Source of the DNA: Polaromonas sp. P2-4
Lineage (GTDB): Bacteria > Pseudomonadota > Gammaproteobacteria > Burkholderiales > Burkholderiaceae_C
DNA: 64,000 nucleotides
Direction: 5' to 3'
Assembly (NCBI GenBank): GCA_024703855.1
Contig: CP087965.1
Location: 5,758,001 to 5,822,000, forward strand
Position 1 is the stretch's first letter. The number at the start of each line of letters is the position of its first letter. Under the pieces are notes generated by a model that worked only from the letters and a program-made list of their open reading frames with translations, ran no database searches and was not told where the DNA came from. The translations under genes were made by a program, and so were the position numbers. Positions 1-9,999 of this stretch are shown piece by piece.

Positions 1-18
1 CCTCGCGATGACAATTCT

Positions 19-453
19 ATGAAACACATCCTCACCCTCTGTGTCGGCAACATCTGCCGCAGCCCGATTGCTGAAGCCTTGCTCAAGCAGCAGTTTCCGG
101 AAAAAACCATCTGGTCTGCCGGGCTGGGTGCGCTGGTCGGCAACCCTGCGGACGCCCTGGCGATTGAAGTGGCGGCGGCGCATGGCCTGGACTTGTCAGC
201 CCACCGCGCCCAGCAACTGGTCGGCTGGATGTGCCAGTCCGCCGAACTGATCCTGGTCATGGAGCAGAGTCACAAAACCGAAGTCGAGCAGCAATACCCA
301 CTGGTGCGCGGCAAGGTTTATCGCCTGGGCGAACTCGGCAAGTTCGACATTGCCGACCCGTACCGCCAGCCCAAAGCCGCGTTTGAGGCCGCCTACACCC
401 ACATCGCCCGCGGCGTGGCCGACTGGGCCCCGCGCATCCGGCAACTGGGCTGA
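19..453 (+). CDS. wzb: Low-molecular-weight protein-tyrosine phosphatase (Wzb/Etp type)
   Basis: A 144-residue cytosolic phosphatase, the usual length for this family. The P-loop CVGNICRSP (residues 8-16) gives the C-x5-R-S catalytic signature. The DPY motif near residues 113-115 supplies the general acid. In Wzx/Wzy systems this enzyme dephosphorylates the tyrosine tail of the Wzc autokinase, and a broken wzc starts 30 bp downstream, so the role is well supported by context. The window opens with the right end of a dispersed inverted repeat (CTCGCGATGAC) only a few bases before the start codon, so the upstream promoter is not visible. Confidence 0.93.
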   Translation: MKHILTLCVGNICRSPIAEALLKQQFPEKTIWSAGLGALVGNPADALAIEVAAAHGLDLSAHRAQQLVGWMCQSAELILVMEQSHKTEVEQQYPLVRGKVYRLGELGKFDIADPYRQPKAAFEAAYTHIARGVADWAPRIRQLG

Positions 454-483
454 CACCGCCCATACAGAAAAAGCAACTAGCCA

Positions 484-2713
484 ATGAAGAACCCCCCACA
501 ACCTAATCTCCCCCCCAGCTGGCCCTGCCCGACGATGGCGACGAGATCAATCTGCTTGAACTGTTTGACGTGGTGCTCGACAGCCGCTGGCTGATCGCCT
601 CGGTGACCGCCGTGGTCATTGCCCTTGGCGTGGCCTATGCGCTGTTAAGCACGCCCATCTACCAAGCCAACACCCTGATCCAGGTCGAAGAAAGCAAGGG
701 CGGCGGCGCCGGCAGCCTGCTTGGTGATGCCTCCAGCCTGTTTGAGATCCGTTCCCCCGCCTCCGCCGAGATGGAAATCTTGCGCTCGCGCCTGGTGGTG
801 GGCCAGGCGGTGCAAAACCTGCAACTCGACCTGAGCGTCACGCCCAAATACATCCCCGCCATCGGCCGCTGGCTGGCGCGTCAGGCAACTGAACCGTCCA
901 ACCCCGGTTTTCTGGGTCTGGGGGGGTACGTCAGCGGCAACGAGTCGCTCAAGGTGGCCAGTCTTGACGTGCCGACCGCAATGGAGGGGCAACGCTTTAC
1001 CTTGGTGCTGACCGCCCACGGGTTTGAGCTGCTGTCGTTCGCAGGCGTCTCGCTGGGTCAAGGCTCGGTAGGCCAGCCGCTTGATTTTGCCATGGACGGT
1101 CAAAAAGGCCGGCTGCTGGTAGCTGCCGCCGTGGGTAAGCCGGGTGCCGTGTTCTATTTGGTGCGTTCTTCCCGCCTGGGCGTCACCGAAGGCCTGCAAG
1201 GCAGCCTGAGCATCGCCGAGCAAGGGCGCCAGTCTGGCGTCATCCGCGCCAGCATGGAAGGTAGCGATCCCACCCGCATCGCCCGCGTGCTCAACGAAAT
1301 TGGCGCGCTCTATGTGCGCCAAAATGTCGAGCGTAAGGCCGCCGAGGCCGAAAAATCCCTGGGCTTCCTCGGCACCTTTTGCCGCAGCTGCGCCATCAGC
1401 TCGAAGAGTCTGAAACCAAGTTCAACCAGTTTCGCAACCGCAACAGCACCTTTGACCTCGGGTCAGAAGCCAAGCTGGTGCTCGAGCAATCCGTCAAGCT
1501 GCAAACTAGCCTGCTTGAGCTGCAGCAAAAGCGCAAGGAGCTCGAAGCCCGCTTCACCGCCCAGCATCCCAGCATCCAGACAATTGACGCGCAAATCAAA
1601 AGCATTAATGCCGAGCTGGGCGCACTGAACGGCCGGGTCAAGGCCTTCCCCAATGTCGAGCAAGACCTGCTGCGCTTTACGCGCGACGTCAAGGTTAACA
1701 ACGAGCTCTACGCCAACCTGCTTAACAGCTACCAACAGTTGCGCTTGGTCAAAGAAGGCAAGGTCGGCAATGTGCGCGTGGTTGACGTGGCTGCCGTGCC
1801 CGAGCGCCCCGTCAAACCCCAGCGCGCCCTGGTGGTGGCACTGGCCGCCGTGCTGGGCCTGCTGGCCGGGCTGGCGCTGGCCTTTTGCGCAACAGCCTGC
1901 GCCCGGGCATCAAGGACCCGACCGATATCGAGCAACACGCCGGCCTGCATGTGTTTGCCACCGTACCGCACTCCGAGGCGCAGGTGCAACAGGCCAAAGC
2001 CATCAAGGCCAAAACCCCGGGGACCCATGTGCTGGCCGTGGTGGCCCTGCAAGACCCGGTGGTTGAAAGCCTGCGCAGCCTGCGCACCGCGCTGCAGTTT
2101 GCCATGCTCGATGTTTCCAGCAATGTGGTGCTGATTACCGGCCCCACGCCTGGCATTGGCAAGTCGTTCACCAGCGTCAACTTTGCCGCCGTGCTGGGCG
2201 CGGCCAACAAAAAAGTGCTGCTGATCGATGCCGACCTGCGCAAAGGCCACCTTAACCAGTACTTTGGCCAGGGCCGCGAACGCGGCCTGAGCGAGGTGCT
2301 GAGCGGCAGTGTGCCGCTGGCCGACGTGCTGCGCCACAACGTGGCGCCCAATGTCGACTTTTGGCCACCGGCATCCTGCCACCCAACCCAGCCGAACTGT
2401 TGATGACGTCCGCCACCCAGGCGCTGCTGCTGCAACTGGCCAGTCAATACGATCTGGTCATCATTGACACGCCGCCCGTGCTGGCCGCGTCTGACACCGC
2501 CATTCTGGCCCCGATGGCGGGCGCGGTGTTTATGGTGGGCGCGCTGAAGTCACCAGCCTGGGCGAGTTGCAGGAATCGGCCAAGCGCTTGCTGCAAAGCG
2601 GTGTGCAGACCCGGGGCGTGATTTTCAACGACCTCAACACCACCAAGCGCCGCTATGGCTATGGCGTGGGCTACAAGTACGGCAAATACCGCTACACCAA
2701 TTACCAATATTGA
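484..2713 (+). pseudogene. wzc: Polysaccharide copolymerase / tyrosine autokinase Wzc, split by five frameshifts
   Basis: The reading is complete when five single-base shifts are restored, near 510 (a run of seven C), 1376, 1887, 2361 and about 2545. Three of these are TTTT runs where TTTTT would restore the frame. Visible parts are an N-terminal Wzz domain with two membrane segments, a long coiled-coil region, Walker A (GPTPGIGKSF), Walker A' (LLIDADLR), Walker B (VIIDTPP) and a C-terminal tyrosine cluster with at least nine Tyr. It spans the inner membrane and controls chain length through a phosphorylation cycle with Wzb. Length (about 740 residues) is normal. The clean restoration suggests sequencing error or very recent damage rather than old decay. 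Confidence 0.85.
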
Positions 2714-2726
2714 AGTCAGGGGCTCC

Positions 2727-3476
2727 ATGCACAACAACTTGCCAGCGCAGAGCGTGCCGCAGCACATCGCCGTTATCATGGACGGCAACCGCCGCTGGGC
2801 TAGCAAGCGCGGCCTGCCCAAAGCCATTGGCCATGCCAGCGGGGCCAAGCGCATTCGCGGCCTGGTCGAGGCCTGCTCGGCGCGCGGGGTGCGCTGGCTC
2901 ACTCTGTTTGCCTTCAGTACCGAAAACTGGCAGCGCCCGGCCGACGAGGTAACGAGCCTGATGGGTTTGTTTTTGCTCTACCTGCAAAAAGAAGCCAGCG
3001 ACATGCACAAAACCGGCGTGCGGCTCAAAGTCATCGGCGACCGCAGCGCCTTTGATGCCCGGCTGCAAACGCTAATGGCCAACGTCGAGGCCATGACGGC
3101 CCACAACACCAAAATCACGTTGACCATTGCCGCCAACTACGGTGGCCGCTGGGACATGCTGCAAGCCGTGCAGGCCTGGCACGCCAGCAACCCCGGCGCA
3201 CCGATCAGTGCGCTAACTGAAAAAGCCCTGCGCCCGCACCTGAGCCTGCCTGACGCGCCCGAGCCCGATTTGCTCATTCGCACCGGCGGCGAATCGCGCA
3301 TCAGCAACTTCATGCTGTGGCAGTCCGCCTATACCGAGCTGTATTTCACCCCCGCCTTGTGGCCCGACTTCAGCCCCGAATCGCTCGACCAGGCCCTGGC
3401 TTGGTACGCCCAGCGCGACCGCCGCTTTGGCGCGGCCGATGCCACGTCCCTCACTAACCAACTTGCCACTGGCTAA
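2727..3476 (+). CDS. uppS: Undecaprenyl-diphosphate synthase (cis-prenyltransferase) paralogue
   Basis: A 249-residue cis-prenyltransferase, complete and in one frame. It makes the C55 lipid carrier from FPP and IPP at the inner membrane. Signatures present are HIAVIMDGNRRWA with the catalytic Asp, FAFSTENWQRP, and the C-terminal RTGGESRISNFMLWQSAYTE block. The ATG at 2727 follows GGGGCTCC and lies 13 bp after the wzc stop. The housekeeping copy normally sits with cdsA/dxr/frr, so a copy inside a polysaccharide locus is probably dedicated to supplying carrier for this pathway. It could instead make a different chain length, which cannot be judged from sequence alone. Confidence 0.9.
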   Translation: MHNNLPAQSVPQHIAVIMDGNRRWASKRGLPKAIGHASGAKRIRGLVEACSARGVRWLTLFAFSTENWQRPADEVTSLMGLFLLYLQKEASDMHKTGVRLKVIGDRSAFDARLQTLMANVEAMTAHNTKITLTIAANYGGRWDMLQAVQAWHASNPGAPISALTEKALRPHLSLPDAPEPDLLIRTGGESRISNFMLWQSAYTELYFTPALWPDFSPESLDQALAWYAQRDRRFGAADATSLTNQLATG

Positions 3477-3482
3477 CCTATC

Positions 3483-4591
3483 ATGCAAAACGCTCTGAGC
3501 CTCCTCCCCTGGCCTGCCCTGGTGGCCGGCAGTGTTGCCTTGCTGGTGGCCGTGCTGCTGGTGGCCACCCAGCACTGGCATGGGCACCTGAGCATGGACA
3601 GCACCTTTGGCGTGCAAAAGTTTCACACCCACCCCACGCGCGCGTGGGCGGCATTGCCATCTTGGCCGGTGTGCTGGTGGGCTATGTGCTGGCGCACCCG
3701 AGCCGCCAGAGTTTGCTGGGGCCGCTGCTGCTGGCCGGCACCCCGGCTTTTGTGTTTGGCCTGGTGGAAGACCTGACCAAACAGGTCAGCGTGCGCACCC
3801 GCCTGCTGGCCACCATGGCCTGCGGCGTGCTGGGTTGGGCCATTACCGGCCACTCGATTACCGATGCCGACCTGCTGGGCCTGGACTGGTTGCTGGGTTT
3901 TACCGTGGTGTCGGTGGTTTTTACCGCCTTTGCCGTGGGCGGCGTGGCCAATGCCATCAATATCATTGACGGCTTCAACGGCTTGGCTACCGGCACCGTC
4001 ATCGTTGTCCTGACCAGCTTCGGCTTTATGGCCACCGCCCTCGGCGACGTGGACCTGGCGCTCACCAGCCTGATTCTGGCCGGTGCCATGCTGGGCTTTG
4101 GCCTGGTCAACTGGCCGCTGGGCAAGATCTTTCTGGGTGACGGCGGGGCTTACTTTGTGGGCTTTGCGCTGGCCTGGCTGGCGGTATTGATGCTGGCGCG
4201 CCACCCCGAGGTGTCGGCCTGGGGCCCCATGCTGGTGTGTGGTTACCCCATTCTCGAGGTGTTTTTCAGCATTGCACGGCGCCGCCGCCGAGGCTCAAGC
4301 CCCGGCGACGCCGACCGCCTGCACCTGCACAGCCTCGTCAAGCGCCGTGTGGTGCGGGCGCTGCTGCCCCGCGCCAGCAACCTGGTGCGCAACTCCTGTA
4401 CCGGCGCGCTCATGTGGTTTGCCGCCTTGCTGCCAGCCGTCATTGCGGTGAGCTGGCCCACCCGCACGCCCGCCCTGGTGTTGGGCTTTGTTGTGTGTGC
4501 GCTGCTGTATTCGGTTGTTTACGCCCGGCTTACGCAGTTTCGCTGGTGCTTCAGCCCCGTCACCCTGGTCCCAAAAACAAAACTCGCATGA
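3483..4591 (+). pseudogene. WecA/MraY-family sugar-1-phosphate transferase, one frameshift
   Basis: This is a polytopic glycosyltransferase-4 family protein that would load HexNAc-1-phosphate onto undecaprenyl phosphate and so start each repeat unit. The first 55 residues (ATG 3483) and the rest are in different frames, with the break near 3640-3650 inside the conserved KFHTHPTPRVGGIAI region. Catalytic motifs follow: VEDLTK, NIIDGFNGLATG (the DGxNGLA aspartates), LGDGGAYFVG and a late HLHSL. About ten hydrophobic segments are visible. It starts 6 bp after uppS and ends in an ATGA overlap with the dehydrogenase. No separate WbaP/WcaJ-type initiator is seen, so this is the likely initiator. 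Confidence 0.82.
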
Positions 4592-5867
4592 TTTTTACTA
4601 AAGATATCCGTATTGCCGTCATCGGCCTGGGCTACGTCGGCCTGCCCTTGGCCGTGGAGTTTGGCAAACAACTGCCCACCTTGGGCTTTGACATCAACGC
4701 CGCGCGCATTACTGAGCTGCTGACAGGGTTTGACCGCACGCAGGAAACCACTGCCGACGAGCTGGCACAAGCCAAACACCTGCACTATACCGCCAGCGCC
4801 GGAGACCTGCGCACCTGCAACGTCTACATCGTCACCGTGCCCACCCCGGTGGACGCCGACAAGCGCCCCGACTTCACGCCCCTGGTCAAAGCCAGTCAAA
4901 CCGTGGGCCGGGTGCTAAAGCCGGGCGACGCGGTGATTTATGAGTCCACCGTGTACCCCGGCGCCACCGAAGAAGTGTGCGTGCCCGAGCTGGGCGCGCG
5001 TCAAACCTCAAGTTCAATCAAGACTTCACCGTAGGCTACAGCCCCGAGCGCATCAACCCCGGCGACAAACAACGCCGCCTCACCACCATTCCCAAGGTCA
5101 CCTCCGGCTCCACGTCCGAGGCCGCCGACTTTGTAGACGCGCTGTACCGCCGCATCATCACCGCCGGCACCCACAAGGCCCCGTCCATCAAGGTGGCCGA
5201 AGCCTCCAAGGTGATTGAAAACACCCAGCGCGACGCCAACATCGCCCTGATTAACGAATTTGCCCTGATCTTTCGCCGCCTTGGCATCGACACTCACGAG
5301 GTGCTGGAAGCCGCCGCCACCAAGTGGAACTTTTTGCCCTTCAAGCCCGGTCTGGTGGGCGGCCACTGCATTGGCGTGGACCCATACTATTTGATCCAGA
5401 AAGCCCAGTCCGTCGGCTACTACCCCGACATCTTGTTGGCCTGCCGCCGCATCAACGACGCCATGGGCCAGCATGTGGCGGCCGAAGTCATCAAGCTTAT
5501 GATCCACAAGGGCCACGCCATTGCCGGGGCCCGCGTGCTGGTGCTTGGCTTTACGTTTAAAGAAAACTGCCCCGACCTGCGCAACACCCGCGTGATAGAC
5601 CTGGTGCACGAGTTGCAGGGTTTTAGTGCCCATGTGGACGTGTACGACCCTTGGGCCGACCTGGCCGAAGCTAAACACGAATACGGCATCAGCCTGCTGG
5701 CCGAGCTGCCCGCACCCAACCAGTACGACGCGCTGGTGGTGGCAGTGGGGCACGACCAGTTCAAAATCCTGGGTATTGACGGCCTCCGTCACCTGGCCAA
5801 CGGACGTGCTGTGATTTACGACATCAAAGGACTGTTTGGCAAAAATGATGTGGATGGTCGCCTTTGA
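4588..5867 (+). pseudogene. UDP-N-acetylhexosamine 6-dehydrogenase (WbpA/TviB family), one frameshift
   Basis: A nucleotide-sugar dehydrogenase oxidising a UDP-HexNAc to its uronic acid with two NAD+. The NAD-binding motif IAVIGLGYVGLPLA is at the N terminus, the substrate-binding middle contains EASKVIENTQRDANIAL, and the catalytic cysteine lies in GGHCIGVDPYYL. The frame breaks near 5000 (after TEEVCVPELG) and resumes at NLKFNQDFTVGYSPERINPG. One base restores about 426 residues, the family length. It begins in an ATGA overlap with the preceding transferase. TviB-type signatures favour a HexNAc rather than glucose as substrate; the exact epimer is not determined. Confidence 0.85.
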
Positions 5868-5975
5868 GCCACCCCCCATATGAAAAAAGTGTTCGTAATC
5901 CTTATAAATAAAGCGCAAGTGACTATTATTTTTGCAGCGTTTGACAGTGATCGCAACAAGTGACGCTACTTCTGA

Positions 5976-7418
5976 CAGTCCTCTCTTGCCGCTCTCGCCG
6001 CGCTCGTTTTAACTGGCTCGCGCTTTGCACTCGCCGCAATAGTGGCCAGACGCCTGTCGCCAACTGGTTTTGGCCAGTTTGTCTATGCACAGTGGTTGGT
6101 TGACATGGCATTTCTTGCCTGTTCGCTTGGTGCAACGGGAGCCGTCAGCCGATATGTTGCTGAATTTAGCAGCGATGCAGTGAAGCTCACTGCCTTTATT
6201 CAGAAGTGGCAACCTTGGGCGCTTGTGCTTCCTGTATTGGCTGGTGGCGCGGTGTTGGTCGGCGCATGGATGTCAGGGCTCACGTTTGACTTGATCTCAG
6301 TACTTTTCCTAGTGCTATGGGCAGTTGCCAGCGCTGCGTGGGCGATGCAAACGGCAGCGTTGACCGGTTTTCAGCGCTTCGATCTGATTTTTTATGCCAA
6401 TTTGCTCGCGGCAGGCACGATGCTGGCAGGCGTGTTCGTGCTACCCCTCTCACCTGACAACCCCGCGATCTTGTTTGTGCTGATGGCCGCCGCCGTGGGC
6501 ATGGCCGCTCTGCTAGGCTTGTCTGAAACCCATCGTGTCAAAGGGGCGGTTTCGGTATCTTTAGGGGTGGACCAATGGCAATCCATTCGTCGCTATGCAC
6601 TGAACATGTGGCTTATTGCGTTGCTATGGGCCTTGCTCTGGTCACGCGGCGAGCTCCCTTTGGTCAGGTCGTTTATGGGCGATGCGGGTGTAGCTAGCTA
6701 TGCGGCGGTGCTAACGTTATTCGGGGGTGCCATACAAGGAGTCATGCTTGGCGTGTCTGCGGTAGCGCCTCAGTTAACACGGTTATGGGGAGAGGGGCGA
6801 CAGGATGCGGCATTGGCAATGGCACGAAGTGTGATGGACTTACAGCTTCTGGTTTGTGGTGGTGCTGCGATTGTGCTTATTTGTTTTGGTCCTGAATTAA
6901 TGGAGTTGGCTTTTGGCGCAAGGTATCGGGCACAGGCAGAAACGCTTGCGATATTGAGTGTCGCGCTCGTTTCAATGGCGCTTTCGAATCAAAATCATCT
7001 GCTTCAAATCGCCACCAATGGACGCTTTAGCAGGAATGCCTCGCTCGTTGGATTGGCAGTTCTCATGGCCCTGGCGTTTGTCTTGATTCCGATGTTTGGT
7101 GTGCTGGGCGCCGCGCTGGCTCGTGCAATCACCATGATTTTTCTGGCTTTGATTTCCATCATTGCAGTAATTAGGATGTGGCGCGTTACATCGCTGTCGA
7201 TGCGGAATCTTGCGGGCGTGATTACGATTGTCGGGCTTTGCCTGAGTGTCGCATTGTTGTTCCCTCTTCATGACGCGGTGACGCGAATTGGAATACTGTT
7301 TGGATCATTCGTGCTGCTCGCATTGGCTGTTCGCGATGAGGCGGGAATGCTGAAGGCGCGTACTGTTGTGTGGACCATTTGGCACAGCCTGCCTGCGCTG
7401 ATTTGTCAACGGCAGTAA
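5976..7418 (+). CDS. wzx: Polysaccharide flippase (Wzx-like)
   Basis: An integral membrane protein with about 12 hydrophobic segments, of the MVF/MATE-type polysaccharide exporter family, which flips lipid-linked repeat units across the inner membrane. A GTG at 6042 is possible, but in-frame coding continues upstream to 5976 and reads as the typical first helix (SSLAALAALVLTGSRFALAA) leading into ARRLSPTGFGQFVYAQ. The true start is therefore probably farther upstream in another frame (GTG 5960 is a candidate), implying a small indel near 5970. GC content drops here relative to the flanking enzyme genes, which is common for wzx/wzy genes. Confidence 0.8.
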   Translation, partial: QSSLAALAALVLTGSRFALAAIVARRLSPTGFGQFVYAQWLVDMAFLACSLGATGAVSRYVAEFSSDAVKLTAFIQKWQPWALVLPVLAGGAVLVGAWMSGLTFDLISVLFLVLWAVASAAWAMQTAALTGFQRFDLIFYANLLAAGTMLAGVFVLPLSPDNPAILFVLMAAAVGMAALLGLSETHRVKGAVSVSLGVDQWQSIRRYALNMWLIALLWALLWSRGELPLVRSFMGDAGVASYAAVLTLFGGAIQGVMLGVSAVAPQLTRLWGEGRQDAALAMARSVMDLQLLVCGGAAIVLICFGPELMELAFGARYRAQAETLAILSVALVSMALSNQNHLLQIATNGRFSRNASLVGLAVLMALAFVLIPMFGVLGAALARAITMIFLALISIIAVIRMWRVTSLSMRNLAGVITIVGLCLSVALLFPLHDAVTRIGILFGSFVLLALAVRDEAGMLKARTVVWTIWHSLPALICQRQ

Positions 7419-7443
7419 ATCCGACCCAGAAACACGCTGATTC

Positions 7444-8910
7444 ATGGCGCCGGCAGCTTTAGTCAATCCATTGGTCTATTCCACACCAAAACAGCCACGT
7501 GGTTTTAGTTGGTGGCGTCCTGGGCTACTCCAGCTAGTACTTGGCGTGTTGGCTTTTCTCGTTCTTGGCCAGGTAGGGCCTACTGATTGGTGGATTCCGG
7601 GTAGCTTTCTCGTTGTGAGTGGGATGGCGTTATTGCCACCAATTTACTGGGCCCTGAAGAGACCGACTGCTGTCGTTCTTGCTGACCATCTTTTTGTGTT
7701 GGCGGGTGCTTTTTTGGTGTATTTCGTTATTGGTGCAATGTTGTTGCCGTTTGGTCCTTATGACGAAGCAGAGTTTTCGTTGGCTTACTATAGGATCAAT
7801 GCATCGATGGCGATGAGCGTTGCTGCAGTCAATTTCATCGGTTTTGGCTTGGCCCTTATTGCAAGCGTATTTGCGCCAAAGCGTGTATTTGCTCGGATCG
7901 CACGGTCAGCAGTGCGCGTGGGTGACCGCATTCCGCTCGAGTGGGTAATTGCCGGATTCCTCGCGCTGGGCTCATATTCGTATATATATGTTTTGAATTT
8001 TGATGTAAATCCACAACCTGGCGCTGTAATTTCTGGTTCTTGGCGAAGCCTCTCCAACTTGCTACTGGCCGCCGTGGTTTTGGCTGCGGCGCATCAGGGT
8101 AAGGGTGCCCGCTTCTTGCGAATAGTGGCAATAGGCATGGTGGTTGTTCAGGCGGTAGGTGGTTTGCTAATGCTGAATAAGGGACAGGTTCTCATGCCGA
8201 TAGTGGCGCTTTGTGTGGGCTACATATGGCGGCTGGGTGTGAGGAAAGTCGCCTTACCTGGTTTGATTGTAATTTTGTCGACGTTTCTAATTATTGCCAG
8301 TCCTGTGGCAACGGTTCGAAATCTATATGGAACTGACTCCAAAGTTGATTGGGATACTCGTGTCTCGGTACTTTGGGATGGGATTTTTAAACCAAAAACA
8401 GATTCGTTAGAAAGTGATTACTACCCATGGGCGCGGTTTTGCTACACCCCGCCACAAGCTGCAGCGATGGATTTCTATGATGCAGGGCGAGGGGGCGATG
8501 ATTTTGAAAAGGCGGGCTGGGTTTTTCTTCCACGATTTTTATTTCCACAGAAGCCGGTCATTACTGCGGTGGGACAAGAGTTTCATTACAAGATAACTGG
8601 CATGTTGACCTCAGCTACGGGACAGGGTGTTTTTGTGAACGGTTATTACAACCTCGGCATACTTGGTGTCATTGTCAGTGGGCTGGGTGTTGGCTTGATG
8701 CTGGCATGTACCTCGTCATTTGCAGGCGTAGTTCTCAAGAAACGTGCGCTAATCTGGCTGCCTTTTGCCTTATTGGGAAGTTATATGGCATTTCGCATTG
8801 ATGGTTTCTTTCTTGGCGATTATCTGGGGCCTTTTTCCTTATTGCTGTATAGCTTGATCACGGCCATGCTATTGGCGCAATTCTTTGTTCGATCTAGATA
8901 CACCATATGA
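7444..8910 (+). CDS. wzy: Putative O-antigen/capsule repeat-unit polymerase (Wzy-like)
   Basis: A 488-residue protein with roughly 12 membrane segments and a large periplasmic loop around residues 300-400, the architecture of Wzy polymerases. These proteins share little sequence, so the assignment rests on topology and on position between the flippase and the glycosyltransferases. It starts 25 bp after wzx and ends in an ATGA overlap with the next gene, indicating translational coupling. AT-richer composition than its neighbours supports horizontal origin of the serotype-specific core. A related membrane polymerase or ligase role cannot be excluded. Confidence 0.65.
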   Translation: MAPAALVNPLVYSTPKQPRGFSWWRPGLLQLVLGVLAFLVLGQVGPTDWWIPGSFLVVSGMALLPPIYWALKRPTAVVLADHLFVLAGAFLVYFVIGAMLLPFGPYDEAEFSLAYYRINASMAMSVAAVNFIGFGLALIASVFAPKRVFARIARSAVRVGDRIPLEWVIAGFLALGSYSYIYVLNFDVNPQPGAVISGSWRSLSNLLLAAVVLAAAHQGKGARFLRIVAIGMVVVQAVGGLLMLNKGQVLMPIVALCVGYIWRLGVRKVALPGLIVILSTFLIIASPVATVRNLYGTDSKVDWDTRVSVLWDGIFKPKTDSLESDYYPWARFCYTPPQAAAMDFYDAGRGGDDFEKAGWVFLPRFLFPQKPVITAVGQEFHYKITGMLTSATGQGVFVNGYYNLGILGVIVSGLGVGLMLACTSSFAGVVLKKRALIWLPFALLGSYMAFRIDGFFLGDYLGPFSLLLYSLITAMLLAQFFVRSRYTI

Positions 8911-9989
8911 TGAGAATACTGTTTGTAGGTGAGACGTGGAAGGGTTCTTCTGCACGCTCACTTTGTGAGGCACTTACCAAAATACCTGAACTCGTAGTAG
9001 ATGAAATTGGTGAGGATCAATATCTTCCACGATATCGTTCTCTGTTTCTTCGCGTTGTAAATAGAGTAATAAAGTCATGGCAAATATTGGAATTGCGACG
9101 TGAAATATTTGCCAAGATTAATGCGTTGAAACCGGATGTATTAATGATTTACAAGGGTAGCGGTGTCGCTGGCTCTGCTATCAACTCCATGAGGCATGCA
9201 GGTATTTTTGTGGTTAATGTGTTTCCTGATTGTTCACCACATGCCCACGGGGATCGCCTACAGGCCGCGATGGGTGAATATGACTTGGTGGTTTCAACGA
9301 AGCCCTTCCATCCTGATGGCTGGGGCCCGATATACGGTTACAGCAACCCATGCGTTTGTGTACCGCACGGTTATGACCCTGCGGTTCATTATTGGCCTGA
9401 ACCTCCCGACGTCCAGGACTTCGACGTGGTGATCGCAGCAAGTTGGAGGCCGCAGTATGAGACGTTAATGAAGGCTTTTTGCGAAGAGATGCAGGGCCAA
9501 CCGGTACGCGTCGGTTTGGCCGGCTCTGGGTGGGTGGAGCGTCGTAACGCATTCCCGACGGATTGGGAGTTTGCCGGGCCACTGTATGGCCGTGCTTACG
9601 GCGAGTGGCTGCGTCGCGGCAAGATTGTCATTGCTCCAGTACATCGTGAGGTTGTAATCAACGGCATCCAGCAGCCGGGCGATGAGGACACTACGCGCAC
9701 TTACGAGTTGGCATCCTCAGGTTGCTTCTTTCTGCATCGTAGAACACCGTTTGCCCAAACCCTTTATGACGACCAAACGGAGGTGCCGATGTGGGATTCT
9801 CCGCAGGAACTTGCTGACTTGGTAAAGAAGTTCCTCCCGCTCGATGAGCGGCGCCGGGCAATGGCTGCTGCCGCACATCGGCGGGCGGTGCCGGCTTATT
9901 CGGTGCCATCACGCGCAGCACAGGTTCTCGATCACGTTCGAGCGGGGCTCTTGCGACATCGCGATAAATTGAATGTCAGCACTGCATGA
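8907..9989 (+). CDS. CgeB-like glycosyltransferase
   Basis: A 360-residue GT-B fold protein of the CgeB/DUF3880 type. An N-terminal Rossmann-like start (MRILFVGETWKGSSARS) is followed by VFPDCSPHAHGDRLQAAMGEYDLVVSTKP, and the C-terminal donor-binding half carries PGDEDTTRTYELASSGCFFLHRRT. It is predicted to be cytosolic or peripheral, adding one sugar of the repeat unit on the cytoplasmic face. Translation is coupled to wzy through the ATGA at 8907. Neither donor nor acceptor can be named from the sequence. The ORF is intact. Confidence 0.75.
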   Translation: MMRILFVGETWKGSSARSLCEALTKIPELVVDEIGEDQYLPRYRSLFLRVVNRVIKSWQILELRREIFAKINALKPDVLMIYKGSGVAGSAINSMRHAGIFVVNVFPDCSPHAHGDRLQAAMGEYDLVVSTKPFHPDGWGPIYGYSNPCVCVPHGYDPAVHYWPEPPDVQDFDVVIAASWRPQYETLMKAFCEEMQGQPVRVGLAGSGWVERRNAFPTDWEFAGPLYGRAYGEWLRRGKIVIAPVHREVVINGIQQPGDEDTTRTYELASSGCFFLHRRTPFAQTLYDDQTEVPMWDSPQELADLVKKFLPLDERRRAMAAAAHRRAVPAYSVPSRAAQVLDHVRAGLLRHRDKLNVSTA

Positions 9990-9999
9990 GGTCGTCGAG

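Noticed and set aside
645..1322. Long minus-strand frames opposite wzc and many other genes
   Set aside because: They mirror codon-third-position GC of the real genes and match no recognisable protein.
484..2713. Programmed frameshifting or recoding in wzc
   Set aside because: Five shifts in one gene, at ordinary homopolymers and in a pattern shared by unrelated genes, fit consensus error better than programmed events.
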